From NCBI RefSeq assembly GCF_001047675.1, contig NZ_CP011975.1, forward strand, positions 1,032,073 to 1,096,072: a DNA stretch of 64,000 nt, read 5' to 3'. The notes below the pieces were generated by a model. That model saw only the letters and a list, made by a program, of their open reading frames with translations. It was not told where the DNA came from and ran no database searches. Positions 1-9,642 of the stretch are shown one piece after another; within the stretch, counting starts at the first letter, position 1, and each line of letters opens with the position of its first letter. The position numbers were made by a program, and so were the translations under genes. Source of the DNA: Yersinia aleksiciae (GTDB taxonomy: Bacteria; Pseudomonadota; Gammaproteobacteria; Enterobacterales; Enterobacteriaceae).

Positions 1-1096
1 CGTCCGCCTGCTGGGGCAGCATCGCCCGACGTGGGCAGCATAAGTGGAATAAAATCCATAACTTATCCGCGAGCGTCACGGTGTCTTTTAGATCTTCCAG
101 ATAGACCCAGTTGGCCTCAGTCACCTGTTCCGGCAGATGTGTCAGCTTGCCTTTCTCCAAAAACTGGCGCGAGGTGACGATAGTTTTCAATGAGGCCGCA
201 GTAATCGCACTCTTCAGCCCCTTGGCACCCGAGGTGTAATTCAGCAGCGCCGGAATGCGCCCGCGCACTGAGGCCCCAAAAATCGCCGCCGCCGTGATAG
301 TCGCATTTGGCAGCAGCATACCCACGTGCTCGCCCGGCGCGGTAAAACGTTGCAGGATGCGGCTGACGCCAAGGATTTTCTTCAGTAGCGTCTGGTAGCT
401 ATCCTCTTTAAAGGAGATATCTTCGATGCAGGGCTTAAAGCGCCCATAGCGAGTTTGAGCCGCCAGTAGCGCTTCAAATAAAGTTTCTCGCGGCACGATA
501 GCCATGCGGGCCGCCATCATAATGGCATGTAAGCACTCGCCTGCCAGCACCCGGCGTTCACGGGCGCGTGGCGCTTGCGGCATCGGTAGATGGGTTGCCG
601 GTAACACATAGATGCTGATTTTCGGGAACCAGCGGACTTTGAGTACCTCCGCCAATCGGCCAAAGCGGCTAAATTCGGGGCCTTCCAACCTAATAGGCAC
701 CACCGCCGCACCAGATTTAGCGGCAACAAAGGCGGCACCATCGTAGATTTTCATTAATGAGCCAGTCACGGTAATACGCCCTTCAGGGAATATCACCACC
801 GGCCTGCCCTGCTCGACCATTCTGACCAAGTGTTTGATGGCCATCGGTTTAGTAGGATCGAGGGCGACAAAATCTACGTAAGGTTTTAGCCAGCGCATAA
901 ACCAACTTTCGGTGACGCTGGAATAGACCGCAAAAACCGGTTTGATCGGCAGAAATAGCGCTAACAAGATGCCATCAAGGAAAGAGACATGATTGGGTGT
1001 AATGATCAGTTTCTGATGCGTAAACTGGTCAGTTACCCCCTCAATGGTGACACGAAATAACCCACGAAAAAGCGCGCGCAGTAAGCGATAACCCAT
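1..1096 (-). CDS. aas: Aas, acyl-ACP synthetase / 2-acylglycerophosphoethanolamine acyltransferase, 5' part
   Basis: Reading from an ATG at 1096 towards base 1 gives about 365 residues that run off the window edge; the family is about 719 aa, so half is missing. The N-terminal PlsC-type acyltransferase shows the HX4D motif (H36 to D41, NHVSFLD) and the FPEGR motif near residue 103. The part from about residue 220 begins the AMP-binding acyl-ACP synthetase domain. The family re-acylates lysophosphatidylethanolamine at the inner membrane. The position beside galR and lysA matches E. coli. High confidence; only the 3' end is unseen. Confidence 0.93.
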   Translation of the reverse strand, partial: MGYRLLRALFRGLFRVTIEGVTDQFTHQKLIITPNHVSFLDGILLALFLPIKPVFAVYSSVTESWFMRWLKPYVDFVALDPTKPMAIKHLVRMVEQGRPVVIFPEGRITVTGSLMKIYDGAAFVAAKSGAAVVPIRLEGPEFSRFGRLAEVLKVRWFPKISIYVLPATHLPMPQAPRARERRVLAGECLHAIMMAARMAIVPRETLFEALLAAQTRYGRFKPCIEDISFKEDSYQTLLKKILGVSRILQRFTAPGEHVGMLLPNATITAAAIFGASVRGRIPALLNYTSGAKGLKSAITAASLKTIVTSRQFLEKGKLTHLPEQVTEANWVYLEDLKDTVTLADKLWILFHLCCPRRAMLPQQAD

Positions 1097-1198
1097 CTCT
1101 GTCTCTCTATAAGCCAATAAATATGATGAGGAGAGAATACTATAATAGTGGGGAATTTATCTGTAAGGAGAAACTGAAAGTGGCGGGAGGGAACAAAT

Positions 1199-1295
1199 AA
1201 AAAAAAACCTACGCATCTGCGTAGGTCGGTGCAAATCAAAAACTGGCTTTTAACACACAGCGTATGTTGATTACTCACCAATTAATACCTCTGGG
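1199..1295 (-). ncRNA. omrA: OmrA/OmrB-type small regulatory RNA
   Basis: On the minus strand a transcript starting at 1295 would begin CCCAGAGGUAUUAAUUGGUG, nearly identical to the conserved 5' pairing region of E. coli OmrA/OmrB. It ends in a perfect 9-bp terminator hairpin (ACCUACGCA, loop GA, UGCGUAGGU) followed by nine U. Location between aas and galR is that of omrA-omrB in E. coli, but only one copy is present here. In E. coli these RNAs use Hfq, are activated by OmpR and repress outer-membrane protein mRNAs. A plausible -10 (TATCCT) lies 6 bases upstream of 1295. The middle of the RNA differs from both E. coli copies, so the A/B label is arbitrary. Confidence 0.9.
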
Positions 1296-1425
1296 ACAAT
1301 CAGGATATCCGTTTATGTGGTGCCACAGCCAGCTAGCAATCGAAACATTTGCGTGCAAAGTGTAACCAGTGGTGAACATTGTCAAAAAGGCGAAAAGGTT
1401 TGTAATTCATTGCAGTAGATGGCCA

Positions 1426-3684
1426 TTAATAGAGTGCGACCTCAACTAAACAGCTCATCGCATTCGGCCCTTGGGTCAATCGAGAAGTGCCGATATCCAA
1501 CGTCAGGACATTGGGATTGCCGGATTGCTCAACTTTGTGCTGCTTGCCACCAAAACCGGGATCAAACCAGGCACCGGTTGCCATCAGCACCACGCCACGG
1601 GTCACGCCGTCAGTAATACGCACCCCCGCCAGACAGTTGCCACGTAAATTGCTGACTTGCACCTGGCTGCCCTCGGTAATCTCGCGGCTGGCCGCATCTT
1701 GCGGATGCATATAGAGCGTTTCACGTCCTGCGGTTTTATTCCCTTGTGCCAATGGCGCGGGATCGAGCTGACTGTGCAGGCGATCGGCGGGTTGGATGGA
1801 GATCAAATGCAGCGGCCACTGCTCAGCTTCGGGCGCCCCCAGCCACTCCACCGGCGGTTTCCACTCGGCGTGTGGCGCAAAATCGGCATATTGATAGCTG
1901 GCGATTTTTTCACTGAACAGCTCAATCTTGCCACTGGGCGTCTGTAGCGGATGCGCCTGCGGATCGTTGCGGAAGTGATCAAAGAACACAAACTCTTGCT
2001 GCGGTGCCGGAAGATCAACATGGCCCCGTTGCCAGAATGTCTCAAAATCAGGCCACTCCACCCCATGCGGCTGTTGGGCAACACCACACTCTTGGTAGAT
2101 ATGCCGGATCCATGCCATCTCATCGCGCCCCTCGGTAAAGCTATCGCGATAACCCAGTCGCTCAGCCAGATCGGCAAAGATATCAAAGTCGTTGCGGGCC
2201 TGATGTTGTGGCGCAATCGCTTGATGCATCGCCAGCACATAGCGATCCCGCGACGATCCGCCAATATCATTGCGCTCCAATGAACTGGTCACTGGCAGCA
2301 CGATATCCGCCATTTTAGCCGCTGGTGTCCACCAGATATCCTGCACAATCACCGTGTCCGGCTTTTGCCACCCCTCCACCAGCCGATTCAACTGTTGATG
2401 ATGGTGGAACGGATTGCCACCCGCCCAATGCACCAAGTGAATATCGGGATACGTGTGAGTTTCGCCCTGAAATTGATATGGCTGCCCCGGTTGCAGCAGC
2501 ATGTCACAAATCCGCGCCACCGGAATCGCCAGCCCAGCAGGATTTTTGCCCACAGGCATCGTCGGCCCTGGGGTGTCTATACGCGGGTTACCCACCCCAT
2601 TCATCGAACCGTGACCAAATGAGAAACCACCACCCGGCAGCCCCACTTGCCCCAACATGGCCGAGAGAGCAATCACCATCCAGTAAGGTTGTTCGCCGCG
2701 ATGGGCGCGTTGTACTGAATAGGAGCAGGTCATAAAGCTGCGCACGCCAATAAGTTGCTGGGCTAATTGGCTAATTCTTACCGCCGGAATGCCGGTAATC
2801 TCACTGGCCCAATTGGGCGTTTTCGCCACGCCGTCACTCACACCACGGATGTAATCGGCTAATTGCTCATAGCCCACACAGTGGCTGGCGAGGAAAGATT
2901 CATCCTGCCCATCAAAGCGTTGGATTTCATAAGCCAACGCCAACATCAGCGCCACATCGGTATTCGGGCGGATCGGTATCCACTCCGCATTCACAAAAGC
3001 GGGGCAGTCGTCACGCATTGGGGAGATGTTGATCACCGGCGTGCCTTTTTGCGCCAGCTTCTCTAACCAGGGTTTCAGCGAGTGTTCCGCCGAACCACCG
3101 GAAGAGACTTGAGCATTTTTCAATGCCAGCCCACCAAAGGCGATAAACAGTTCGCAATGCTCAACCACACTCGGCCATGAGGTGACTCGGCCAGTCAACG
3201 GACTAAAAGTCCCGATCACATAGGGCAGAAAGAACTGGGCCGATCCCCAGCTGTAATTGCCCAATTGGTCGACACCCCCACCGCCACCGAAATAGAAGCG
3301 CCGAACTAATGAGCGCGCGTGATGTAAACGTCCCGCAGAAGACCAACCGTATGAGCCGGTAAATAGCCCTGACGGGCCATAACGATCCCGGACCCGCCGA
3401 TTCTCTGCGGCCACTAAATCCAGCGCGACATCCCAATCCACCTCGACAAAATCTTCCCGTCCACGCAGGGTGCGATCACTTTTCTCCCGTTGCTGTAGCC
3501 ATGAGCGCCGTATTGCTGGTTTACGAATACGTTTGTCGGAATAAACCATCGGCGTGATGGATTCCAGCAGCGGCGAAGGGTTGGAATCATCGGCAAAGGG
3601 TTCACAGCGGATCAATTTGCCATCTTCAACGACAGCAGTATAAGCGCCCCAGTGGGCAAGCTGGGGGTAACGGATGATGGACAT
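1426..3684 (-). CDS. bisC: BisC-like molybdopterin S/N-oxide reductase
   Basis: 752 aa enzyme of the DMSO reductase family (molybdopterin guanine dinucleotide cofactor). The segment GSYGWSSAGRLHHA near residue 110 carries the serine expected as Mo ligand in the BisC/TorA/DmsA branch, and there is no N-terminal FeS cysteine cluster. No twin-arginine signal peptide is seen, so the protein should be cytoplasmic like E. coli BisC (777 aa) rather than periplasmic like TorA or TorZ. The C-terminal molydopterin-dinucleotide-binding region is complete. It is inserted between aas/omr and galR, where E. coli has no such gene. Substrate (biotin sulfoxide, methionine sulfoxide or another S/N-oxide) cannot be read from the sequence. 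Confidence 0.82.
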   Translation of the reverse strand: MSIIRYPQLAHWGAYTAVVEDGKLIRCEPFADDSNPSPLLESITPMVYSDKRIRKPAIRRSWLQQREKSDRTLRGREDFVEVDWDVALDLVAAENRRVRDRYGPSGLFTGSYGWSSAGRLHHARSLVRRFYFGGGGGVDQLGNYSWGSAQFFLPYVIGTFSPLTGRVTSWPSVVEHCELFIAFGGLALKNAQVSSGGSAEHSLKPWLEKLAQKGTPVINISPMRDDCPAFVNAEWIPIRPNTDVALMLALAYEIQRFDGQDESFLASHCVGYEQLADYIRGVSDGVAKTPNWASEITGIPAVRISQLAQQLIGVRSFMTCSYSVQRAHRGEQPYWMVIALSAMLGQVGLPGGGFSFGHGSMNGVGNPRIDTPGPTMPVGKNPAGLAIPVARICDMLLQPGQPYQFQGETHTYPDIHLVHWAGGNPFHHHQQLNRLVEGWQKPDTVIVQDIWWTPAAKMADIVLPVTSSLERNDIGGSSRDRYVLAMHQAIAPQHQARNDFDIFADLAERLGYRDSFTEGRDEMAWIRHIYQECGVAQQPHGVEWPDFETFWQRGHVDLPAPQQEFVFFDHFRNDPQAHPLQTPSGKIELFSEKIASYQYADFAPHAEWKPPVEWLGAPEAEQWPLHLISIQPADRLHSQLDPAPLAQGNKTAGRETLYMHPQDAASREITEGSQVQVSNLRGNCLAGVRITDGVTRGVVLMATGAWFDPGFGGKQHKVEQSGNPNVLTLDIGTSRLTQGPNAMSCLVEVALY

Positions 3685-3929
3685 GGGTATCTCAGACGAT
3701 TAATTAGACCATAAACGTAACATTCATCAGGCCATAAAACCAAAGCACAATTTCGACTAAATATGATCCTTTGGTACTAAGGAAAATGCAGGCAATAGGA
3801 CGGGCAGTGAAGGCTTGCCACCGTCGAAAGCAACCGTTAATGCGCCTAATTTCCTTTTCTTTGGTTTTTTCTCACCAAGTTGCGATCATCCCCCCTTGCG
3901 GGCAAGACGGTTTTCCGCAAAACTGAGTG

Positions 3930-3945
3930 ATGTAAGCGATTACCC
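3930..3945. promoter_or_regulatory. putative GalR/GalS operator in the galR leader
   Basis: The 16 bases ATGTAAGCGATTACCC match the gal operator consensus GTGTAANCGNTTNCAC except at positions 1 and 15. The site ends 20 bp upstream of the galR start codon, so binding would block galR transcription or elongation. Autoregulation is inferred. Confidence 0.6.
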
Positions 3946-3964
3946 TGAAATCTCTGGAAGAAAA

Positions 3965-4981
3965 ATGGCCACTATTAAGGATGTTGCCAAGCTGGCGGGT
4001 GTTTCCGTCGCGACGGTATCTCGTGTTATCAATAATTCGCCTAAGGCCAGTGAAGCATCACGTGTGGCGGTATCTAGCGCCATGGAGCAGTTGCAGTATC
4101 ACCCCAATGCCAATGCCCGCGCGCTGGCTCAGCAATCCACCGAAACTGTCGGTATGATTGTCTCTGATGTGTCCGATCCCTTCTTTGGCTCAATGGTAAA
4201 AGCGGTAGAACAAGTGGCGTATGCCACCGGTAATTTCCTGCTGATTGGTAACGGTTACCATGATGCGGAGAAAGAGCGTCAAGCTATCGAGCAACTGATC
4301 CGCCATCGCTGCGCCGCACTGGTGGTTCACGCCAAAAAATTATCCGATGAAGAATTGACGTCACTGATGGAGCAGATCCCCGGTATGGTGCTGATCAATC
4401 GCACTCTGCCCGGTTTTGAAACCCGCTGTGTCGCATTAGATGATCGTTACGGTGCCTGGTTGGCAACTCGCCATCTGATTCAGCAAGGGCATAAGCGGAT
4501 AGCGATTATTTGCTCCAACCATCAGATTTCTGATGCCATTGACCGCCTGCAAGGCTATCTGGATGCACTAAAAGAGTTTGATATCGCCGTTGATGACCGT
4601 TTGATCTCTTACGGGACACCGGATGAAATTGGCGGCGAGCAAGCCATGACCGACCTGCTGGGCCGTGGCAAACATTTCACCGCCGTCACCTGTTATAACG
4701 ACTCCATGGCCGCTGGCGCGTTGTCGGTTCTCAGTGATAACAGCATTGAAGTGCCGCAAGAGATCTCACTGATCGGTTTTGACGATGTTTTGATCTCACG
4801 CTATTTGCGGCCACGGCTGACCACCATCCGTTATCCAGTGGTGGCGATGGCAACACAAGCGGCGGAGCTCGCACTGGCGCTGGCCAACCACACCCCGTTG
4901 CCTGAGATCACCAATATGTTTAGCCCGACACTGGTGCGCCGTCACTCTGTCGCCAGCCCGCAAGCCGCGACAGAGGAGTAA
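3965..4981 (+). CDS. galR: GalR, LacI-family galactose repressor
   Basis: 338 aa from the ATG at 3965. The reading frame is open further upstream, but homology starts at MATIKDVAKLAGVSVATVSR, the LacI-type helix-turn-helix, and a GGAAG ribosome site lies just before this ATG. Residues about 60-330 form the periplasmic-binding-protein-like sugar domain. In E. coli GalR represses gal genes and is released by galactose. It is convergent with lysA, with only 17 bp between the stops. A gal-type operator precedes it. Confidence 0.93.
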   Translation: MATIKDVAKLAGVSVATVSRVINNSPKASEASRVAVSSAMEQLQYHPNANARALAQQSTETVGMIVSDVSDPFFGSMVKAVEQVAYATGNFLLIGNGYHDAEKERQAIEQLIRHRCAALVVHAKKLSDEELTSLMEQIPGMVLINRTLPGFETRCVALDDRYGAWLATRHLIQQGHKRIAIICSNHQISDAIDRLQGYLDALKEFDIAVDDRLISYGTPDEIGGEQAMTDLLGRGKHFTAVTCYNDSMAAGALSVLSDNSIEVPQEISLIGFDDVLISRYLRPRLTTIRYPVVAMATQAAELALALANHTPLPEITNMFSPTLVRRHSVASPQAATEE

Positions 4982-4998
4982 AACTGGGGTTACCGCCG

Positions 4999-6261
4999 TT
5001 AAACCAACTCTAGCGCAATCAGCTCTTCGATGGTTTGCCGACGGCGGATTAAACGCGGCTGCCCTTGCTCGAACAGTACTTCTGGCAACAGTGGGCGGCT
5101 GTTGTAGTTGGACGACATCGACGCACCATAAGCGCCAGTGTCATGGAACACCAGATAATCACCAATCTGAGCCGCAGGCAGTGGGCGCGTCTCTAACCCG
5201 CCCCCCGCTTCTTGGGTGAAGACATCACCTGACTCACAAAGCGGGCCACCGACTACGGTCTCAATGAGTGGTTCAGCGGTGAGTGAGCGCCCATCCGCAG
5301 GCAGCAGCGAAATATGGTGGTAGCTGCCGTACATCGCCGGCCGCATCAAATCGTTAAAGCCTGCATCCACCAGCACATAGTGACGGCTGCCCATATCTTT
5401 AACCGCCCGAACCTGCGCGATTAGCACACCCGACTCTGCCACCAGAAAACGGCCCGGCTCAATTTCAAGGCTGACCGGATGGCCCAAATGAGCGGCGATA
5501 CGCTCACGGGCGCTATTCCATAAGCCATAGTAATGCTCGGTATCAATCTCATCATCGCCAAACTGATACGGGATCGACAAACCGCCGCCCGCCGAAATGG
5601 CGCTGATATCTTGCCCCAGTGAGATCACCTGCTCGACCATGGCATCACACACCTGCTCCAGATGCTGGTAGTCAACACCAGAACCAATATGCATGTGAAT
5701 GCCCACCAAGGTTAAGCCGTATTGCGTGATTTTCTCGATCGCTTGCGGCAAATCTTGATACCAAATGCCGTGCTTGCTGTTTTCGCCGCCGGTATTGGTT
5801 TTCTGGCTGTGACCATGACCAAAACCGGGATTAACGCGCAGCCAAACTGGGTGACCGGGGGCGTATTGCCCCAGTTGATCCAGCATATCGATGGAGCCAG
5901 CATTGACCGGAATAGCTAACTCCGTCACCCGCAATAGGGTGGCCTGATCCAGTAGGTCCGCAGTAAACACGATTTCAGCGGGCTCCTGCCCAGGCTGAAA
6001 ACCGGCAACTAACGCGCGCTCAATCTCACCCAACGAGACTGAATCCACTTTGACCCCTTGCTCACGCATCAAGCGCAGAATATGGATATTCGAGCAGGCT
6101 TTTTGCGCAAAACGGATCACATCAAAGTGGCGTAATTGATTGATACGCTGAGTAATAATGTCGCCATCATAGGCCCACACCGGGCAGCCAAAACGCTCAG
6201 GAAGAGCAATCAGGTTTTGGGCGGTTAGGGCCGAAGAAGTGTCGTTAAGTGCACGCGGCAT
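4999..6261 (-). CDS. lysA: LysA, diaminopimelate decarboxylase
   Basis: 420 aa, normal for the family. It converts meso-diaminopimelate to lysine, the last step of lysine synthesis, in the cytoplasm with PLP. The PLP lysine lies in RFAQKACSNIHILRLM near residue 54, and the barrel motifs HMHIGSG and EPGRFLVAESGV are present, as is the C-terminal GPLCESGDVF motif that supplies the active-site cysteine. It is divergent from lysR, whose product activates it in E. coli with diaminopimelate as co-inducer. Confidence 0.96.
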   Translation of the reverse strand: MPRALNDTSSALTAQNLIALPERFGCPVWAYDGDIITQRINQLRHFDVIRFAQKACSNIHILRLMREQGVKVDSVSLGEIERALVAGFQPGQEPAEIVFTADLLDQATLLRVTELAIPVNAGSIDMLDQLGQYAPGHPVWLRVNPGFGHGHSQKTNTGGENSKHGIWYQDLPQAIEKITQYGLTLVGIHMHIGSGVDYQHLEQVCDAMVEQVISLGQDISAISAGGGLSIPYQFGDDEIDTEHYYGLWNSARERIAAHLGHPVSLEIEPGRFLVAESGVLIAQVRAVKDMGSRHYVLVDAGFNDLMRPAMYGSYHHISLLPADGRSLTAEPLIETVVGGPLCESGDVFTQEAGGGLETRPLPAAQIGDYLVFHDTGAYGASMSSNYNSRPLLPEVLFEQGQPRLIRRRQTIEELIALELV

Positions 6262-6429
6262 AGGGTTTTCCTAATAATGGGTCAATCAATATATTGGGCG
6301 AAAGGAACGGTTTCGCTGATACCTTATTATTAACAATCGCGTTCATGTTATGAAAATATCTATTTAGCCTGAGTCTATTCATTTATGATATGGATTAGAC
6401 TATTTCTACGCCAGTGCAGGAGCGCCGTG

Positions 6430-7365
6430 ATGCCCGCCATTTCCCTACGACAAATCGAAATTTTTCATGCTGTGATGACCACGGGCAACCTGACGGAAGC
6501 GGCGTCGCTACTGCAAACGTCACAACCCACGGTCAGCCGTGAACTGGCCCGCTTTGAGAAATTAGTCCAATTAAAGCTCTTTGATCGTGTGCGTGGCCGC
6601 CTTTACCCAACAGTGCAGGGCTTGCGACTATTTGAAGAGGTACAGCGCTCCTATTACGGCCTTGACCGCATCCGGCAAGCCGCCGAAGGGATTCGCCAAT
6701 TTCAGCAGGCACAGCTGTCGATTGCCTGTCTGCCGGTATTTTCGCAATCACTGCTCCCCGCGGTGTGCAAACCCTTTATTGCAAGCTACCCGGAAGTGAG
6801 CCTGAGTGTGATCCCGCAGGAGTCTCCCTTATTGGAGGAGTGGCTTTCAGCCCAGCGCCATGACTTGGGGCTGACCGAGAATACCCAGACGCCAGCAGGC
6901 ACATTGCGCCATGCCCTGATGACCGTAAATGAAGTCTGTGTCTTGCCCAGCGACCATCCATTACGGGAAAAATCCGTGCTGACGCCACAGGATTTCCAGG
7001 GCGAAAACTTTATCAGTTTGTCTGTCACCGACAGCTATCGCCAACTGCTGGATAATCTGTTTACTGAACAAGGTATTAGCCGCAGGCTGGTGCTGGAGAC
7101 TCACAGCGCGGCCTCGGTTTGTGCCATGGTGCGGGAAGGAGTGGGTGTATCAATCGTTAACCCATTGACGGCATTGGATTATATCAGCAGAGGTGCGGGG
7201 GAAGGGGTTTGTGTACGGCCGTTCAGTGTTGAGATTCCCTTTACTATCAGCCTGATACAGCCGATACATCGGCCATCATCCGCCTTGGTGGATACCTTTA
7301 TCGAGCATTTAAAACGGCAGGCAATCACCTTCCAGCAGCGGCTGGCTAGGGTGATCGCCCAATAA
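6430..7365 (+). CDS. lysR: LysR, activator of lysA
   Basis: 311 aa LysR-type regulator from the ATG at 6430 (GGAG ribosome site 7-10 bases upstream). An in-frame ATG at 6385 would add 15 residues not found in E. coli LysR. The winged helix-turn-helix is at about residues 8-65 (LRQIEIFHAVMTTGNLTEAA), followed by the effector-binding domain. The sequence is collinear with E. coli LysR throughout. The 168-bp divergent lysA-lysR spacer should carry the shared operator. Confidence 0.94.
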   Translation: MPAISLRQIEIFHAVMTTGNLTEAASLLQTSQPTVSRELARFEKLVQLKLFDRVRGRLYPTVQGLRLFEEVQRSYYGLDRIRQAAEGIRQFQQAQLSIACLPVFSQSLLPAVCKPFIASYPEVSLSVIPQESPLLEEWLSAQRHDLGLTENTQTPAGTLRHALMTVNEVCVLPSDHPLREKSVLTPQDFQGENFISLSVTDSYRQLLDNLFTEQGISRRLVLETHSAASVCAMVREGVGVSIVNPLTALDYISRGAGEGVCVRPFSVEIPFTISLIQPIHRPSSALVDTFIEHLKRQAITFQQRLARVIAQ

Positions 7366-7387
7366 TAATTAACTTATTATGACTTAA

Positions 7388-8548
7388 CTAAGCTGCCTTC
7401 ACCTTACCCGCCCGCGCACGGGAGAAGGTAAACAGACACAGCAGCAGCCCGATAACCGCCAGTCCTGCCGCCGCCAGCGGGACGACCGTCAAACCGAGTC
7501 CGCGCGCAATGACCATACCGCCCACCCAAGCGCCCAACGCATTGCCGACATTGAACGCCGCAATATTCAGTGTCGACACCAAATTAGGCGCTTTTTTGCC
7601 ATAGGCGACCACATTGATTTGCAAGGCTGGCACTGCCGAGAATGCCGCCGCTGACCAGAGAAACAGTGTCACTTCCGCCGCCAATAAGGAGTAGCTGGTC
7701 CAACTGAACAGGGCAGAAAATACCGCGATCAGCAAGAATGTCATGGTCAAACTGACGGATAAACGCCAATCGGCTAGCCGCCCACCGACAATATTGCCCA
7801 GTGTTAGACCCACCCCCATCAGCAATAATGTCCAGCTAACACCGTGCTCAGAAACCTGTGTCACCTCGGTCAAAATAGGGGCGATATAGGTAAATAGGGC
7901 AAACATCGCGGCGGCAAAAAAGACCGTCATCAGCAGTGATAGCCAGATACCGCCACCACGTAAGGCAGCGATTTCCTTACGTAATTCGGTCGGAGCCTCC
8001 TGCTGAGAAGAGGGTAATTTGCGGTAGAGCGCGACCAGAGAGAACAAGCCGATGACCGAAACCACCCAGAATGTCGAGCGCCAGCCAAAAGTCTGCCCCA
8101 GCGCAGTGCCTAATGGCACACCGAGCACATTGGCGAGCGTCAAGCCAGTAAACATCAAAGCCACCGCAGAGGCCCGCCGATTTGGCGCGACCAGATTGGA
8201 GGCCACCACGGCACCAATGCCAAAAAAAGCCCCATGGCACAGCGCGGTAATCACCCTCGCCAGCATCAGGAAATCATAACTGTATGCCATGGCGCACATC
8301 AGATTACCGATGATAAAGATCACCATGAGCAGCAATAATGTCTTTTTACGCGGTAACTTAGCCGTCACAAGCGCCATGATAGGTGCGCCAATCGCCACCC
8401 CCAGTGCATAACCACTGATTAACCAACCCGCGGTTGGAATCGAAATGTGTAAATCACCCGCCACCTGAGGCAACAGCCCCATAATGACAAATTCGGTGGT
8501 CCCAATAGCAAAAGCACAAAGTGCTAATGCCAACAGCGCAACAGGCAT
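7388..8548 (-). CDS. MFS drug-efflux-type transporter (AraJ/YdhP-like)
   Basis: 386 aa, about 12 hydrophobic segments, DHA1 subfamily of the major facilitator superfamily. The N-terminal motif GTTEFVIMGLLPQVAGDL and the segment RVITALCHGAFFGIG resemble YdhP/AraJ-type exporters. The substrate is unknown. The gene reads in the same direction as the LysR regulator gene upstream (91 bp apart), which is a candidate controller. It converges with lysR at 7365. Confidence 0.8.
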   Translation of the reverse strand: MPVALLALALCAFAIGTTEFVIMGLLPQVAGDLHISIPTAGWLISGYALGVAIGAPIMALVTAKLPRKKTLLLLMVIFIIGNLMCAMAYSYDFLMLARVITALCHGAFFGIGAVVASNLVAPNRRASAVALMFTGLTLANVLGVPLGTALGQTFGWRSTFWVVSVIGLFSLVALYRKLPSSQQEAPTELRKEIAALRGGGIWLSLLMTVFFAAAMFALFTYIAPILTEVTQVSEHGVSWTLLLMGVGLTLGNIVGGRLADWRLSVSLTMTFLLIAVFSALFSWTSYSLLAAEVTLFLWSAAAFSAVPALQINVVAYGKKAPNLVSTLNIAAFNVGNALGAWVGGMVIARGLGLTVVPLAAAGLAVIGLLLCLFTFSRARAGKVKAA

Positions 8549-8639
8549 AATACAAACTCCCAGTCAGACAATATCCACCCGTCATATAAGTAGCAGGCGA
8601 ACCAAATGATTACCAGTAATGGTTATTACCGCGGCCGTT

Positions 8640-9536
8640 TCAGTGCGACAGAGGATGGGTGGCAAACCACTCCACCAGAAAATCTAACATTGTTCTTAAT
8701 GTTGTGGGCATTTGCCGCCGAGAAGTATAGATGCCATAAATACCCATAGACTGCGGTTGGTAATCAGGTAATAACTTTATCAACTCCCCACGGGCAATAT
8801 AGGGCGCGGCAGAGTAGCTGGGCTGCAAGGTGATGCCCGCCCCCTCTAGCGCCCCGCTGAGTAAAACGACCGACTCATTGGCGCTCAAATTCCCCCCGAC
8901 AGCAACAGATGACTTCACGCCCTGCTGGTCAAAATGCCATAAGCTTTTGCCAAAATAGGAGTAGGTCATGCAGTTGTGTACCGCCAAATCAGGTGGGTCT
9001 TTTGGGATTCCCTTGGCAGATAGATAAGCTGGTGAGGCGCAGACCACTGAATGACAAATAGCGAGTGGTCGAGCTATCAGGTTAGGGTCTAGTTCATTGG
9101 TGATACGTAACGCCAGATCAATACGTTCTTCGACTAAATTGACGGCGCGATTATTCATTTGCAAATCAACCGCGACTTGCGGGTAGCGGCGTAGGTAGTC
9201 AGTGACCGCTATCACCAACGCACTCTGCCCCAGTGACTGAGAGCAGCTGATGCGCAGTAATCCACGCAGGCCATCACTCTCCTTGCCCACGACGGTATCC
9301 ATATCCTGAGCAAACTCCAGCATCCGTCGGCAGCGCTCAAGTGTCGCCTCTCCCGCATGGGTCAAACTCAATTTTCGGGTTGTCCGGTGCAATAATCTCA
9401 CTCCTGCCCACTGCTCCATCTGCGCCAGATAGCGTGTCACCATGGCGCGTGACATCTCCAACGACTCGGCGGCGGCGATCATACTGCCCCGCTCAACAAT
9501 CGCGACAAAGACCTCTGCGGCAGTGATTCTATCCAT
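8640..9536 (-). CDS. LysR-family transcriptional regulator
   Basis: 298 aa. N-terminal winged helix-turn-helix (residues 1-60, MDRITAAEVFVAIVERGSM) followed by a LysR substrate domain from about residue 90. It belongs to the DhcR/PecT-like group often found beside oxidoreductases and transporters. It is divergent from the secreted MBL-fold gene at 9643, and the 106-bp spacer holds an inverted repeat of LysR-site type. The effector is not known. Confidence 0.85.
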   Translation of the reverse strand: MDRITAAEVFVAIVERGSMIAAAESLEMSRAMVTRYLAQMEQWAGVRLLHRTTRKLSLTHAGEATLERCRRMLEFAQDMDTVVGKESDGLRGLLRISCSQSLGQSALVIAVTDYLRRYPQVAVDLQMNNRAVNLVEERIDLALRITNELDPNLIARPLAICHSVVCASPAYLSAKGIPKDPPDLAVHNCMTYSYFGKSLWHFDQQGVKSSVAVGGNLSANESVVLLSGALEGAGITLQPSYSAAPYIARGELIKLLPDYQPQSMGIYGIYTSRRQMPTTLRTMLDFLVEWFATHPLSH

Positions 9537-9552
9537 GATTAGCTCGATTTAC

Positions 9553-9567
9553 GCAACAAATAGTTGC
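9553..9567. promoter_or_regulatory. putative LysR-type operator
   Basis: Perfect inverted repeat GCAAC-N5-GTTGC in the spacer between the divergent LysR gene (start 9536) and the MBL-fold gene (start 9643). This fits the LysR-family pattern of a short dyad centred on 5 variable bases. It is a candidate site for autoregulation and control of the divergent gene. Confidence 0.5.
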
Positions 9568-9642
9568 TCATTATCGGGTTTTTCTATCGATATATGCAAT
9601 CTATTATCTAGCCCATACCCAATCACTCTCAGGACAACGAAC

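Noticed and set aside
1033..1281. 82-codon minus-strand frame running through the Omr RNA into aas
   Set aside because: It overlaps the clear sRNA and terminator and is only an out-of-frame or extended reading upstream of the aas ATG at 1096.
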